From Dichotomocladium elegans (lineage: Eukaryota > Mucoromycota > Mucoromycetes > Mucorales > Lichtheimiaceae): DNA of 64,000 nt. Shown in pieces: positions 26,019-37,574 of this stretch (its first letter is position 1; each line of letters opens with the position of its first letter). The stretch lies in assembly GCA_025716815.1 (NCBI GenBank), contig JAIXMN010000009.1:248001-312000 (forward strand), given 5' to 3'. The notes under the pieces were generated by a model. The model saw only the letters and a list, made by a program, of their open reading frames with translations, was not told the origin of the DNA and ran no database searches. The translations under genes were made by a program, and so were the position numbers.

Positions 26019-27551
26019 TCAGGATAAGTAGTAAATAACCTCCTGCACATTGTCACAGAGAGTGGGATGGGTGCCCAGCTGCTCAAAGAGATCCCTGATA
26101 TTCCACAGTCTTTGACAAATCCATTCTGGCGCGATCGGGTAACCTGTGAAAAGGGATGTGGCATAAAAGGTGATGTACGTGTGAAGACTCATCTTCAGCG
26201 CCCTCAGAATGATGTTGTGGCTCTGGATGGCAGCGCGTTGGGCCACGGTGCCCACCAAAAGTCGGGAATGATACTCAATCCGCTCGGCTGCCAGGACATG
26301 TTCAAAAGGCAGGGTCATCATGTCGTGGATCAATGCACAATGCACCCCAAAAGTGCCTTTTCTTGACTCGCGCTGGAAACCTGGCCAGGCAGCGTGCTGG
26401 AAAGCGGCCATCGTGAGGCGGCAGAAGCCGGCCAGGCTCGTACTGCGAAGCTCAGCGAGGGACTTGCGCGATTGCTCCAGGCACCAGTGCTTCCATGGGG
26501 CTGTGTCTGCATACCCTCCCCAGCATATGTGGAGATAGAAAAGCCATCGAACGCGGAGCACGTTGCAATCGTCTTGAGAAAGCAGACTAAGGATATCGCT
26601 GGCGCGCTTGAGGTATCCATGGCGAGATGACGACTGGCTGCTGATCTCATTGGGGGTGCTGTGCGCAAGAGTCTCATGGTAGTGGTACAAGAGCAGGAGG
26701 GTCTGTGCTGAGGTGAGATCGACAGCAGCAGCGCCAAGACTCGATTCCGCTGTCTGTGCGTAAAGGTTTGCCAATGGCACCAGCTCAGGGTAGATCAGAT
26801 TGCAGACAAGTGCAAGCAATGATGAACGCTGATGAACAGGCATCGCATGCACAGCGGCCCTGATATCTCCACTGAAATCATCGAGCACGGGATATAGTGG
26901 GTGGACTGTAATGAAGTATTCTTCGTAGAGGCTGTTTTCAAGATTCTCAAGGGCAGAGAGGGAGAGCGGGCTGTTCAGGATAGGCAAAGGAGCGTAGAGG
27001 CCGTTCATAAACGGGTTGTGGACATCTATCGCGGGAAACATGTCGTAAATACGGAGAATCCATTCGTTTGCAGCAGCTATCATAGGGTAATTTTTAGCAT
27101 CCTGCTGCTCTTGCTGTTGCTGTTCTTTTCCTTCATATGGCCGCCGAAGGTGGTAATCTCCGGGCTTGAAGAAGTCGGCAGGGCCTGAAAAATCTATAGC
27201 ATTGGTGGCCGTGGACGGTTGTGGGGATGCCTTGCCCATTCGTTTCTTGAGGGGTTGAGACTCAAAAACACAACTGATATGTGCCTTTTGACAGTTAGAA
27301 CACACGCCAGAACCTGGCGTACCGAGATCGCATCTATTTGAAAGTGGCACAGATAAGAAATTTCATTGCATTGTGATAAACCGTGGGGGAGTATTTGTTA
27401 AGAGGTGGCGGTGTTGCACTACATACTTTGATTTTCGCCGGCGGCAAAAATCACACGCATGTGCGACCTTGAGTTTCTTGTAACGGCCGGGATCGTTCAT
27501 ATCGATGAAGAAAAATTCAATAGGTTTATCTGCATGTGTAGCAGTGGACAT
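26019..27551 (-). CDS. Zn(II)2Cys6 fungal transcription regulator
   Basis: DNA-binding regulator. Exons 27551-27427 and 27333-26019 give 479 aa. The binuclear zinc cluster spans the intron: CDFCRRRKSK joined to CDLGTPG then VCSNCQKAHISC, spacing Cx2Cx6Cx9Cx2Cx6C. A basic linker (LKKRMG) and a Q/E run (GKEQQQQEQQ) follow. The rest fits the fungal-specific regulatory domain: YEEYFITVHPLYPVLDD, LACNLIYPELVPLANLY, RWLFYLHICWGGY, SLAGFCRLTMAAFQHA. Target genes are unknown. A TATATATA element on this strand near 27614-27607 supports ATG 27551, but the frame stays open upstream to 27941, so a longer N terminus is possible. Confidence 0.93.
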
Positions 27552-29233
27552 GATGTGTTCAAATATGATGATGGGGAGAAAAGGGAAGGAACAAAAAGTA
27601 AAGAGATATATATAGCGCGAATCTGTTCGTCTGGTCCAGGCTATGGGCTCTGGACTGGCCTGGTTTTGAGTGATGCTCAAAATGGGTCGAAATTGCCTAG
27701 ACCAAACGTCTTGGAGGGACTGTCGCATCCCCTCTTCGTTTAATCCATTCCAGTGCCTTATCAACTGCTTCCCAGGCGATGGCGGTTGTTGGGATGCATC
27801 TGCTGTGCTGTCTGGATCTTTTTTACTTTGCATACTTGCTCCCTTATTTATCTTTATTGCTTTCATGGTTTCTTTTTCAGACAAACGGGATCTAGAAGGT
27901 CTATGAGTCTTCTTAGATGAAAATATTACATCAGCTGTCAACGATTTCTCTCGACGTAGCTTAATCGTTATGCAAGACTACAAGCCGGCCTGGGCTATAG
28001 AAAAGGAGAAATAGCGCATGCGGCAGAGCAGATATTTGCTTCATTGTCCATAAACAAGGGAAAAATGGGCTGATGGTTGACAGAATCCAAACGTTCGTTA
28101 AGGAGAACAATGAGGATAAAACAGGAGCCTGGTATGAATTTGGCTAATAATAAGGTTTAGAAGGTCACTCTACATGTCTATGGGAAAAGAAAACATGCTT
28201 GGATGGGTACAAACTGCCTCGCAACGTGAAGTGTAAACAAAAGAGACTGTTGGATCTCGTTTTACGTATACAAAAAGATGATAACCATATCAGTAATGAT
28301 AAATGCTCTACACATGACCACAATTAAGCTATCTTCCATGCTTGTGGCAGTCATCAGCTGAGTGTCACAGGTCATATATAGGTTATTGCATTAAAGCTAA
28401 CCCTTTTTTGTAACAAGAAATAAGAGTATGCGAGATAGGAGATTCTTTCAATAGTCACGCCGAGATCAATTAAGTGAGCCCAAGACGTTGCCTTCCACCA
28501 GCCGAGACGTTACCCAAATCACGCCATTTGTGGTTTTCTAGTGATCTGTGCCTATGTCCTATTTGGGAATTTCTTTTGGAAGCAACATGATACTGTAACA
28601 GCAACGCAAACAATGTAACCACACCCCCCGACCGGTCGGTCGGTCTCTCAAACGACTGTCCAGTAGTTCACTAAGTGGTAAAGAAAAGCTCGCCACCCAT
28701 CGTCTGCTATAGTCATTATTGCACTCCAGAAGCACAAGCTCTGATCTGCACCGCTCGGGGAAAAAAGACGAGAGCCTCTCTATTCATTAACCCCATCAAC
28801 GCATCCTCCCGCAAGGCTTGCTGGCCAATCATCCATATCTTGATGATAGACGTCATGGATCATTATGATTCAATATACTTCCATGACCATGAAGTCGCAA
28901 AACCTTTTTAAAGGAATGCTATTGTAATATTGCCCTATTCGTTACATAGTGCGCCAAGGACTGGCTGTGCTCCTGTAGCTCACATGTGTGCTCCAAGTCT
29001 CTGGCCACTGCTGGCAGCGCCTGCTTCTTATTAATCCGTGATTGACGATATAAAGCATGACCCCATGTCACCAACTGATTCTATGCCCACATATAGGCAA
29101 TACTCATGCTGACTAGCATAGGTATTACCCGTCCCACTACTACTCCTCTCGCACACTTGCTTCCTCTTCTCTTTGTCAAGATCCTTCACGCTAGAGCGTG
29201 CAGGAAGAGCAACCTTCGCTTCAAGCGTTGCTT
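27552..29233. other. Intergenic region, 1.7 kb
   Basis: Upstream of the Zn2Cys6 gene and downstream of the hydrolase gene. It contains the 130-codon in-frame extension of the regulator (27552-27941) and a perfect 12-bp palindrome at 28628-28639. Nothing else is convincing. Confidence 0.5.
28628..28639. promoter_or_regulatory. Perfect 12-bp palindrome CCGACCGGTCGG
   Basis: Self-complementary, preceded by a C run and followed by an overlapping CGGTC repeat. Inverted CCG/CGG half sites are the usual target form of Zn2Cys6 dimers, and such a gene lies about 1.1 kb away. The link is inference. Confidence 0.4.
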
Positions 29234-29959
29234 TTATCTTTTGTCCACGGGTATCTCACTGATGATGTTATCCAACTGCTTCTCCAGGACTGCAAGGTCC
29301 TCGGGTCTAGAGAGCCGGTGATCCCCGTCTGGAATGACGTGTAAGGTACAATCAGCAGCAGCACCAGAGAGGTCCTGGGCGAGCTTGATGGCGTCTGCCA
29401 AGGGCGCATCAGGATCATCCGCGCCATGGATCAATCGGACTGGACACGAAACTGTGTCGTTAGGATTCCATAATGCCTTTCGGGACTGAATGAGCATTGC
29501 GTTGCTGATCATGTAATAGCCTTCTGGTGCATATCGTGATGGGCGTGGCCATATCAAGGTCGGATCGTCCGGGGACGGCGAATCTTGTCTGAGCCATTTT
29601 TCCGTGACATTGACTGCGCCGCCAACGCCAATGATGCCTTTTATCCGTCTCGGTTGCGCTTTTGCAAGCAGCAGAGCGAGCCATGTTCCCATGCTCGCAC
29701 CAACCAAGATCATCGCTGGCGGATCCTCGCCCTCTTCACCCTGCGTCAGGAGCGCGTAACTCTCGTCGAACCAAGCCTGGACAGACGCGTCCGGCCGATG
29801 GTCCCATGCCATGTAGCCGTACCCATGCTGCTTGGCATAATTTTGTACACAATGCGCTTTGAGTGAGGTTGCACATGTCGATCGATATCCTGAGATGTAG
29901 CAGAGTGTTAATCGAGACGATGGGAAAGCAGGGAAAGATTTGATAAGTCCCGTGGCCAT
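29234..29959 (-). CDS. Alpha/beta hydrolase, ABHD10-like
   Basis: Intronless, 241 aa from ATG 29959 (an in-frame ATG at 30028 would add 23 residues with weak transit-peptide character). Alpha/beta-hydrolase features: an oxyanion-side stretch YISGYRST, the nucleophile elbow GASMG (Ser89), an acid in LIHGADDPDAPL (near residue 190) and a histidine in PDGDHRLS (near residue 220). This order and the small size without a lid insertion resemble ABHD10, a mitochondrial acyl-protein thioesterase/esterase in animals. Substrate here is unknown. It is divergent from the micro-gene at 30083, with 123 nt between starts. Confidence 0.82.
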   Translation of the reverse strand: MATGLIKSFPAFPSSRLTLCYISGYRSTCATSLKAHCVQNYAKQHGYGYMAWDHRPDASVQAWFDESYALLTQGEEGEDPPAMILVGASMGTWLALLLAKAQPRRIKGIIGVGGAVNVTEKWLRQDSPSPDDPTLIWPRPSRYAPEGYYMISNAMLIQSRKALWNPNDTVSCPVRLIHGADDPDAPLADAIKLAQDLSGAAADCTLHVIPDGDHRLSRPEDLAVLEKQLDNIISEIPVDKR

Positions 29960-30082
29960 ATCGAAAAATACAAGAGTGAGAATTGAGCGGGGGAAGTGTG
30001 TGTGTGCGGGGGAGGGTTGGGGGAGCACGTCGAGCGATTTTTCCTCCCCCTCTACATCCTCCCATCTGATCCCTCGGTGGAC

Positions 30083-30344
30083 ATGCCCACATTAGTTGAA
30101 GAACAACTATCTCGGCGGGACGACTTTGCCGTCAAACAACGCCGCCAGATGGCAGCAAACGCATTACAGCAGTATTCAGTCTTAGCACTTCATTCATTGC
30201 GCCATGGAGAGGTACATTGCCAACGCACAGATCTTCTTCCCTAATACAATTAAATCTCACTCGGACTTGTCTTTATCCCATCACCACTCCAAGAGCCCGG
30301 CTATGACACGATTGAGGATGATGAAGTATAGATTGAGACCATAG
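30083..30344 (+). CDS. Micro-gene, 55-59 aa, two alternative 3' splice sites
   Basis: Exon 1 (30083-30211) encodes 43 residues of helical, charged character (MPTLVEEQLSRRDDFAVKQR, ALQQYSVLALHSLRHGE) and ends at a GTACAT donor. Two AG acceptors lie two nucleotides apart. Using AG at 30293 gives a basic C terminus (SPAMTRLRMMKYRLRP, stop 30342-30344). Using AG at 30295 gives an acidic one (PGYDTIEDDEV, stop 30329-30331). I recognise no family. Support is the clean start context, the protein-like helix and its position opposite the hydrolase promoter. A further downstream exon after GTATAG at 30326 cannot be excluded. Confidence 0.5.
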
Positions 30345-30687
30345 ACTGGGTAGTGGGAGGCGTGGAAGACTGGCCAGATTCTTATTCGTAAAATATTTCA
30401 TGAAGCATTATGAGCGATAGGCAAGTTCTGCAAAAGAGACCGGGTATACCAAAGCACCACCGGAAGAGTGCGTACACTGACCCTCACAAAGACGAATGAC
30501 CCAAACCAAGAATAAACTGTTTCGCAGAGAATAAGAAAACCCGTGGTGGCCCCAGTGGAAGACAGACCTGTGTGGCCATCGTTACCGGCTGGCTTCGCAA
30601 GTTCTCCTTCCTTGTGTAGGTTGACAATGCGATACCCATCGGTGATAGGATGGGAATGACATAATCTTCTCCCCAATAAGGTCGCTT

Positions 30688-33620
30688 TTATTGTTGGAGC
30701 AATGGCTCGTATTTCTCGATGAGAAGAAGAAGACATTTTACATAATCAATCAGATTGGTCGGCTGATCCTTTGCACCGAGGATATCCTCCACTGTCCATG
30801 GTGCGAGTTTTCCTACATCAAGTTCCAAGCTTGACTTGAAGACCTCCTCATGGACAGTGTAATACACCTTAAAAACATATCCATGGTCAGCCACGTCATC
30901 CAAATATAAATGTACGCGTTCTCGCGCTCCGCATCAATATATAGATATAAATATATACCTGGAATTCAAACCATACTGTCCCACGTCCTGTCATGCCCAT
31001 AATCTTTTTCGTCCCGTGGCTGCTGGATGCCTGGGGTCTAAGAGGCACCCGTTCAACGCGTGTGATTTCCACCAGGAAGGGGAAATGGATCCGATACATC
31101 GTCTTCTGCTTATATAAGATATGATCAACCTCAAGAAAGCCTTGGACATTCTCATACGTGAGCTGGCTAGTGATTGGGCTACAGAGCGCGATCTGCTTCA
31201 GGACGATTGCTACATATCAGAATGAATGCACGCTGGCTTACCACATGGATATCTTCCGGACAAATGTGCTATAGGGCTTGACATCCGGGCGTCCGAGCTC
31301 TTGGGATGTCAGAGACATCTGGAAGTCGAATTTTCTACCGTGGCCTGGGTGTTAGAAGAAAACGTCGTTTGGGGCATATCCCGCCCCATCCGAGCCGTAC
31401 CTGTCCAAGGAAACCCAGTCGATCTCGGCCACCTTCTCTCGGCAGGTTATCACCTTTTTGATCTCCACAACGCCCTGATTCATGATCATCACGACGGGCT
31501 TATAATCTACACTGGGCTGATTGCGCGCTTTGGCGTATATCTCAAAGCATGCGGTGCGGTTGTGAACCGGAGGAAGAAATTCAGAGAAGCGCGCGATGAT
31601 ATCGTCAGAAGATGTGGTCCTGGGAGGATGACGTATTAATAGACTCTTGACCATCAGATGCCTCTACGTCACGTTCAACCTACACATTGTTAAAAATCGG
31701 TTTCACACCGTGCTCCTTTACAACAACGTCTTTGATGTCCCGGAATTCCCAGGTTTTCTTTTGGATATCGGTCGTTATATTTGTCCAAAGGACCTTGCCA
31801 AGCCTAGAGAAAGATGTGAGTCTTCGTCGATCTCGCTCGCCTGGTCCTCCCTCTCCAGACTCACTTCGCCGACAATTGGATCTCACCCCGGAATCCGCGC
31901 AAGCCCTCAAGCCTATATAGACAGCTGTAAGTAATCTTTTTCCTCTATCTCTTTCTCGTTCTGCAGGTAACTTACGCTTCCGTCAGACCAGTTTGCATGT
32001 TGAAAAGGTTATATTCTTTGGCCCTTGTGTAAAACAGTCTTAGCCGCAGTCCATCCATGCTGCAGACCTCCTGCGCACATGTAAGCCCACTTACTGTTCC
32101 AACAAAGATGGGAGTCTTGGAGCCATTTCCGGATTATCACGGGCTCCGTCACTCTTCTGCATCGTGAGTCGCAGAACACGACGGGTAGTTGGCTTCTGTT
32201 GGGCCACACTCGGTGTAGGGTACGGTTTGGACGGGAGTTGGGGAAAGTCGTCGGATTTCGTTGGGCTTACTGGTGACTGGGCTCGAGCCGCCTGTCTACT
32301 ACCTGCGTAATTGTTCACGAACCTTCGGTCTTCACCCCAGTAACCCGACTCGTTTGTAGATGGGCCTGCAGGTGGACGGCCGTTAGGAAAGGCAGGAGGT
32401 GGTGTTTCAACGCTCGCGGACCGCAGAGACATCATCATAGGCGACTGCGGCTGCGAGGGATAGGGTCGTGGTAGAAGCGGTCCTTGATTGTGTACGATCG
32501 GTGGCATGTCCAACAAGTCCTTAGGTCTTTGGAACTGGCCTGTACGTGGATTCTTAAATACTGGAAGGAGCACATAATATGGCCGTAGAGGATCCACATA
32601 AAGGAGATCCACAAAGTCTTTGTGGGCATATCGACTCAGGTCACAAAAATATAGGTGATAATATGGGGCTTCGGTTGGGTAATGGACACACGGGACGACC
32701 AGAGTCTGTCGCCGGCGACGTTTCTAAGGAAAAACGCAAGTCAACATTTCCCCCTCCCGCAGACATCGGTTGTATGCAATCTTACGTAGAGGGTCTGTAT
32801 ATTGCGGAACCGCTGCTGTGCATCCTTCACTGACGACTTTGTATAGCCCGTTATTTTTATCTCCTAGTAACTAAGTTGAGTTTCCGTTGTCTACTTCGTT
32901 TCCACCTCTTACCCGCCCGACAAGTTCGCATTCAGTCTCGGTGTCCTTGCCGATCAGTGTGAGATAATCAACAACTTGATGATTCGGCTGTGGCGGTGCT
33001 CTGAGCACGTCTACGGGGTTTTGGATGTTTTTCGCAAATGTGAATGTCTCCTCATAGATTTCCGGATCACTGTCTCCGGAAAGATAATCGTCCAAATTCA
33101 AAGTATTGACTTGTTCCACCACTTCTTCTGTGTCCTCGAGCTCAACAGGTCGTCCAGGAGAACTTGTAATGTCCGCAGCAGAACTGGCTCGGGTGTGAGG
33201 AAGAGGAGGACTCCCAGAGGTGTCTGACAGCAGTAGATCTACGTTTTCTTTCGCATCCCGGCATTGCTGAATTGTCTCGAATGTGCCAACCAGGTAATAG
33301 TCGTCAATTTTGGTATCGTTCTGTTGTTGGCGTTGTTGTTGTTGTTGTTGTTGTATGATCAGTTTTTTGCGCACATGCAGCTATCCAATTCAGTCCTTAC
33401 GAGAACAGGAAGCAGGCCACGGGAAATCTGTCTTGTGCTAGTAACAAAAAGACGAATGTGTGTGAGTGACTTGTGGCATCGATCGCACTCAATTTCCTCT
33501 CGCCTTACACATTGTCGACATTTGTTTGCGATCGTCCCCTGATTTCGAAATACTAAAATCGCGAATGTTTCACACTGTTAATCGCGTGCGTGTAGCGATC
33601 AATCACAACACTAACTTGCC
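30688..33620 (-). CDS. Large unrecognised protein with a CxxC...CxxC motif (start not found)
   Basis: A chain of at least twelve exons is readable on the minus strand: ...-33620, 33552-33401, 33380-32913, 32824-32786, 32723-32095, 32059-31976, then further exons to the stop at 30688. An early exon carries CRQC...ECDRCHKSL, a possible zinc knuckle, then IRLFVTSTRQISRGLLPVL. A Q-rich segment and an acidic region follow, then CVHYPTEAPYYHLYFCDLSRY with DLLYVDPLRPYYVLLPVFK, and a disordered Pro/Ser linker. The C-terminal half looks folded (GLRGFRGEIQLSAKLGKVLW, KKTWEFRDIKDVVVKEHG, EVAEIDWVSLDR-like, KTMYRIHFPFLVEITRVER) and ends LLLLIEKYEPLLQQ. I recognise no family. No in-frame ATG was found upstream of the first readable exon, which ends in a GCAAGT donor at 33619. 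One junction near 31242-31170 is uncertain. Confidence 0.65.
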
Positions 33621-33720
33621 TGGCCGGAGAAGTCAAAGCTGATCTCTACATCCTTTATTCTCGCTAGCTCCCTGTAACACGCGATCGTCCCAAAGGTAAG
33701 TGGAACGGTATTTTATACCG

Positions 33721-35258
33721 CTTAGTGCTTTTTTATCTAGCAAAGAGGCAAAAAAAGCACTTACTGAACTTTTGGTTCGTGTTTATTGTATTGCTCTCGA
33801 GTGAAATGAAAAAAGGAATGGAGCTTAAGGCTATCTGTATGATGGCATAGTCAGTCTTTTACTTCCAAGGTACATTGACACGTTACAGACAAGGCGGCAC
33901 CATGCTTTTATTTGGGAAGTAATGAGAGTACCACAGCTGGGACGGGGTAAAGGGGCGGTAGGAGGATTTGATTTTTTCTTAAAAAAACTAATGTATTACT
34001 AAATATGGATAGTCCTCCTTCTATTGGATTTTTCTCGGCTATTCAGCCGCTGCAGGCTACGTCGTCGTTATCCCTGACATCGAGAGAGGCATCGAAATTA
34101 CTACACGCCTCAGAACACATCATTGTCAGCAGCGAGGGCAGTGTTTCCTTGTGCTTCAATGACTTCCCATTGCATGCTTTGTTAATAGGAACATTGTCAG
34201 CCACCATGTTCACATCCCACAAACAAAGGCTTTCCTCCATTGATGACGATAGACGGGGGTACCAACGCAGGAAGGTCTTCATTATATAATACTATACTGC
34301 ACTGTACTTGGGATGGTACATCACTCATCAGTGATATATGATGGCTATTGATCCAAGTCATATGCTGCTCAACTTGTTGCTTGATGAAGGCACAGATTAC
34401 TGGTGGAATTTTCTCGCTGGCAATCCACCGGCACCCTGTCGGCAACCTGTCGGCAGGAATGAATTTAAACACTATATGTGCTTTGTTATATTTCAAGAAA
34501 ATCGCAGTACGCGGACCCATGATTCTTTGTTTAACAGAAGGTCGATTACCAAAGATCGCAGGGTTAAGATGTGATAAGCAAGGTACTTGGGCCACCCTTC
34601 ATTCAATGAATGGAAAGGAGGCACTCTATAGGTGAGCCGGATGGGAAGAGAGCCATAGAGCCTGCTATGTGACACCAAATAGATTCGACCTGCTAACATC
34701 CCTCTATTGAACCTCAAATAGTATCTACTGATGGCATGATATCCATGATCGCATAACGCAAACTTGATTGACGATAAAAGTATTCGTTGTTATTATGATG
34801 AAAGCGGACGCAATATTGAAAGCTTAGTATCGGAAGGGGGGTGGATTGGAATTTAACCTTGCTGTCCAGGAAGAAGAGACAGTCGAAGGCACGTATCAGA
34901 GGAGTTTTATTTTATGACTGTTTAACCATAGTATCACTTCAGAACGAACAGAAGATCGCTGAGCCATTTAGTTAAAAGTATCCATAAACTGTCCATTTTG
35001 CTTCCGAGAATATAGAACAATTAGTCACTCTGTCCTTTATTGACTATGCAGTCATGGCTGTATACTCGCTCTTCCCAGGAAAAAGACGATGAATATATTC
35101 TCCCATGGAAAATCGCATGTGGAGACCTGATCTAGAAAGGCAGTCGTCTGACAGGTCACTTCCGGGTGAAGGGGTCCACAAATGCATTACAGGAAACCGA
35201 AAACTCAGCACATCATCTTTGCGTGTTTAAAAATAAAAGGACCAAATAAGTTTTGGTC
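33721..35258. other. Intergenic region, 1.5 kb, with two opposed orphan frames
   Basis: Holds a 94-codon frame on + (34005-34289, starts MDSPPSIGFFSAIQPL) and a 132-codon frame on - (34197-34595, starts MAQVPCLSHLNPAIFG) that overlap. Both have protein-like composition but no family match, so at most one is real. The upstream exon of the 30.7-33.6 kb gene could also lie at its left end, and the MFS promoter at its right end. Confidence 0.45.
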
Positions 35259-37260
35259 ATGCCATACCTTGCCCCCAAATTACTCTATACCTTTCTATTT
35301 GCATGTCAAGGTTCTGCGCCGGTCTACCTTGCCCTCTTTTATTCGTCACAGCTCGGTCTCAAAAGTGATCAAATTGGCCTGCTTGTCGCCATCGGTAATG
35401 TTCTCTCTGCTTTCCGTGCATGTGCTTCGTCTCGTCTTCAGTAATCTTCCACCTAACGCTTTGCATGACGCTAGCCCCGTTCATCTCCGCCATTGCTTGT
35501 CCATTATGGACGTCAGTTGCCGACAAGACGAAGACACATCGGTATATCATGTGTGTTATTCATACACTCGCGACGATCGCGATCGTCAGCGTCATGGGCA
35601 TCTCGGTGGCCGTGCAGCACATCGTTCCGGAGGCTGAGCGAAGCAAAGTAACGGTGACGTTGGTAACCATTACATCAGTTTGTTTTGCATTCTTTGGTGT
35701 GCCAGTGGGTCCACTTGTGGATGGCGGTGTACTTAAAATCCTCGGGCGGAATAAAGACCAATACGGTAAGTATGAAGTAAGCAACGGATATATTCAGGTG
35801 GATGTCCTTGACGAAATCTTGAAGGTCGACAACGCATGTTTGGCTCGATTGCGTTCGGGGTCGCGTCTTCCCTAGTCGGATTTATTGCGGATTGGACAAA
35901 CGATATGAATGCCAGCTTTTACGTATACGCAATGTCAGCAGTGTGTTTCATTCTTGTAGCTGGAAACACCCAATTCAAGCCGGAACGGGCTGCGATGGGT
36001 GATGCAATGCGAGGCCGACTAATCCAACGGCAGCAAGCCATGACAGCACCATCACAACCGCTGCCACCACCACCTTTGTCGTCGTCGTCATCATCATCGT
36101 CGACTACACCGATACCAAGTGGCTCTCGACAGCAAGGCGGCCATCGGAAAAAAATCAAGCAATTCCATTTGGATCTAGATGCCTACGACGACGATTTTTT
36201 ATCAGATGGAATGGGTGATATGCAGGTGCGACAAAACGAGATTCAGCGTCTCATCCAATTTGCCACCGAATCAAGCATCATTGAAGCTGTCAATCTGACC
36301 AACCCGCCTCTATCTCGAAGAAGGTACTCCAGTGTGGATGAGCTTGAGATGGCATCCGCAACAATAGCAGCCAAGCAGCCCACCAATCTCGTTGATCTTG
36401 TCAAACAACCAAAAGTGCTGCTTTTCTTCACGACAATGATGTTGATGGGTGCGTCGCTCAACATGGTGATCAGCTTCTTGTTTATTTTTCTTAAGCAAGA
36501 TCTGGGGGCAAGTTCATCCGTCGTTGGTTTGACAGGTTTAGTGGGGTCGTTCACCGAACTCCTCTTTTTCTTCTATTCGCGCGACGTAAGTGGGGGCTGG
36601 ATGGGTTGCATTTGCTCGCATGTGTATGCATGCTTGAAAAAAGTAGCCATCTCAAGTATATGCTGCCTCCTTGTAGCTCATCCGACTGTTTGGAATCAAA
36701 AGTCTGATCATCCTCGGCCATGTTTTAACGATAATCCGCGTGTTCTGTTATACGATCCTACCCAGGGGGCCTAGTGGTGCGAACATGGCCCTTGGTCTGC
36801 ATTTGCTAAATGGCGTCGCCTTCTCAGCATTGTGGGGTGCGGGCGTTGTCCAGGCTGACGAGCTCGCACCACCATCCTTACAAGCAACGTCGCAAGGTAT
36901 GTATGTGAAGATGCGATTAGATATGTGTAAAACTAATCGGAGGGATCCACACCGATAGGACTTTTAGCTGCGATGTACGCTGGTGTCGGCGCAGGACTTG
37001 GAAGTCTGATGGGCGGCATGATATACGAACGGTCAGGAGCAAGGAGCATGTTTTATACAGTGATTGGTATCACAACGCTCAGCCTCGAGCTGTACTTGGA
37101 GGCCAATACCCGTTGGGGCGTGAGTGACATAGCACGATGGACCTATCGCATGACTGTCCGCATGTATAAATGGACAAAACGTGGGCATGGCCCAGTGCCA
37201 CGCTGGAGCGGCCCACGCAGCCGAGGAAGAATCCGGCTTGTGGACAACGACAACGAGTGA
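35259..37260 (+). CDS. Major facilitator superfamily transporter, MFSD6/nucleoside-symporter-like
   Basis: Multi-pass membrane transporter. Exons 35259-35394, 35475-35765, 35825-36585, 36677-36896 and 36959-37260 add up to 569 aa. About twelve hydrophobic segments can be traced. The first half shows PVYLALFYSSQLGLKSDQIGL, PFISAIACPLWTSVADKTK (the family's loop 2-3 motif) and RMFGSIAFGVASSLVGFIAD. A disordered central loop of about 120 residues (Pro/Ser runs, basic HRKKIKQF) is followed by the second half (FFTTMMLMGASLNMVISFLF, GAGVVQADELAPPSLQATSQG, MYAGVGAGLGSLMGG). The motif DxxAPPxLQATxQG and overall layout match the MFS_1-like/MFSD6 group. Substrate is unknown. The C-terminal tail is basic and cytosolic. 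Confidence 0.88.
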
Positions 37261-37574
37261 TGACCTGTACATAACTCCCGCATCGCACACGTCGCAGACT
37301 TGCATATATACATCGTATATATATATATATTTACGCCCACTAAAGAAGTTACCCACTAGAAACAACATTTCACTACCACAGTATTTGGTCTGATTTTGTT
37401 TATTATTTTGCATCAGAGAATGAAATGATATAAAACACTGAGCGCAACCCAAATAGACGATCTTGTGCTACTCTGACCCAGTAAAAAATAAAATAGAGAC
37501 CTTTCCCATGCGCATTAACAGAGGTATCCTTTTTCATTGTCTCCCCTTTGCTTCATATTCTTACAGACCTTCAC
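37261..37574. other. Intergenic region between transporter and first RBR gene
   Basis: 314 nt, including an AT run (37316-37331). A CTTACAG acceptor-like site just before ATG 37575 suggests a 5'-UTR intron of the RBR gene. Confidence 0.5.

Noticed and set aside
30398..30736. 112-codon minus-strand frame downstream of the unrecognised gene's stop
   Set aside because: It overlaps the last exon in another frame and its composition shows no domain; no splice support.
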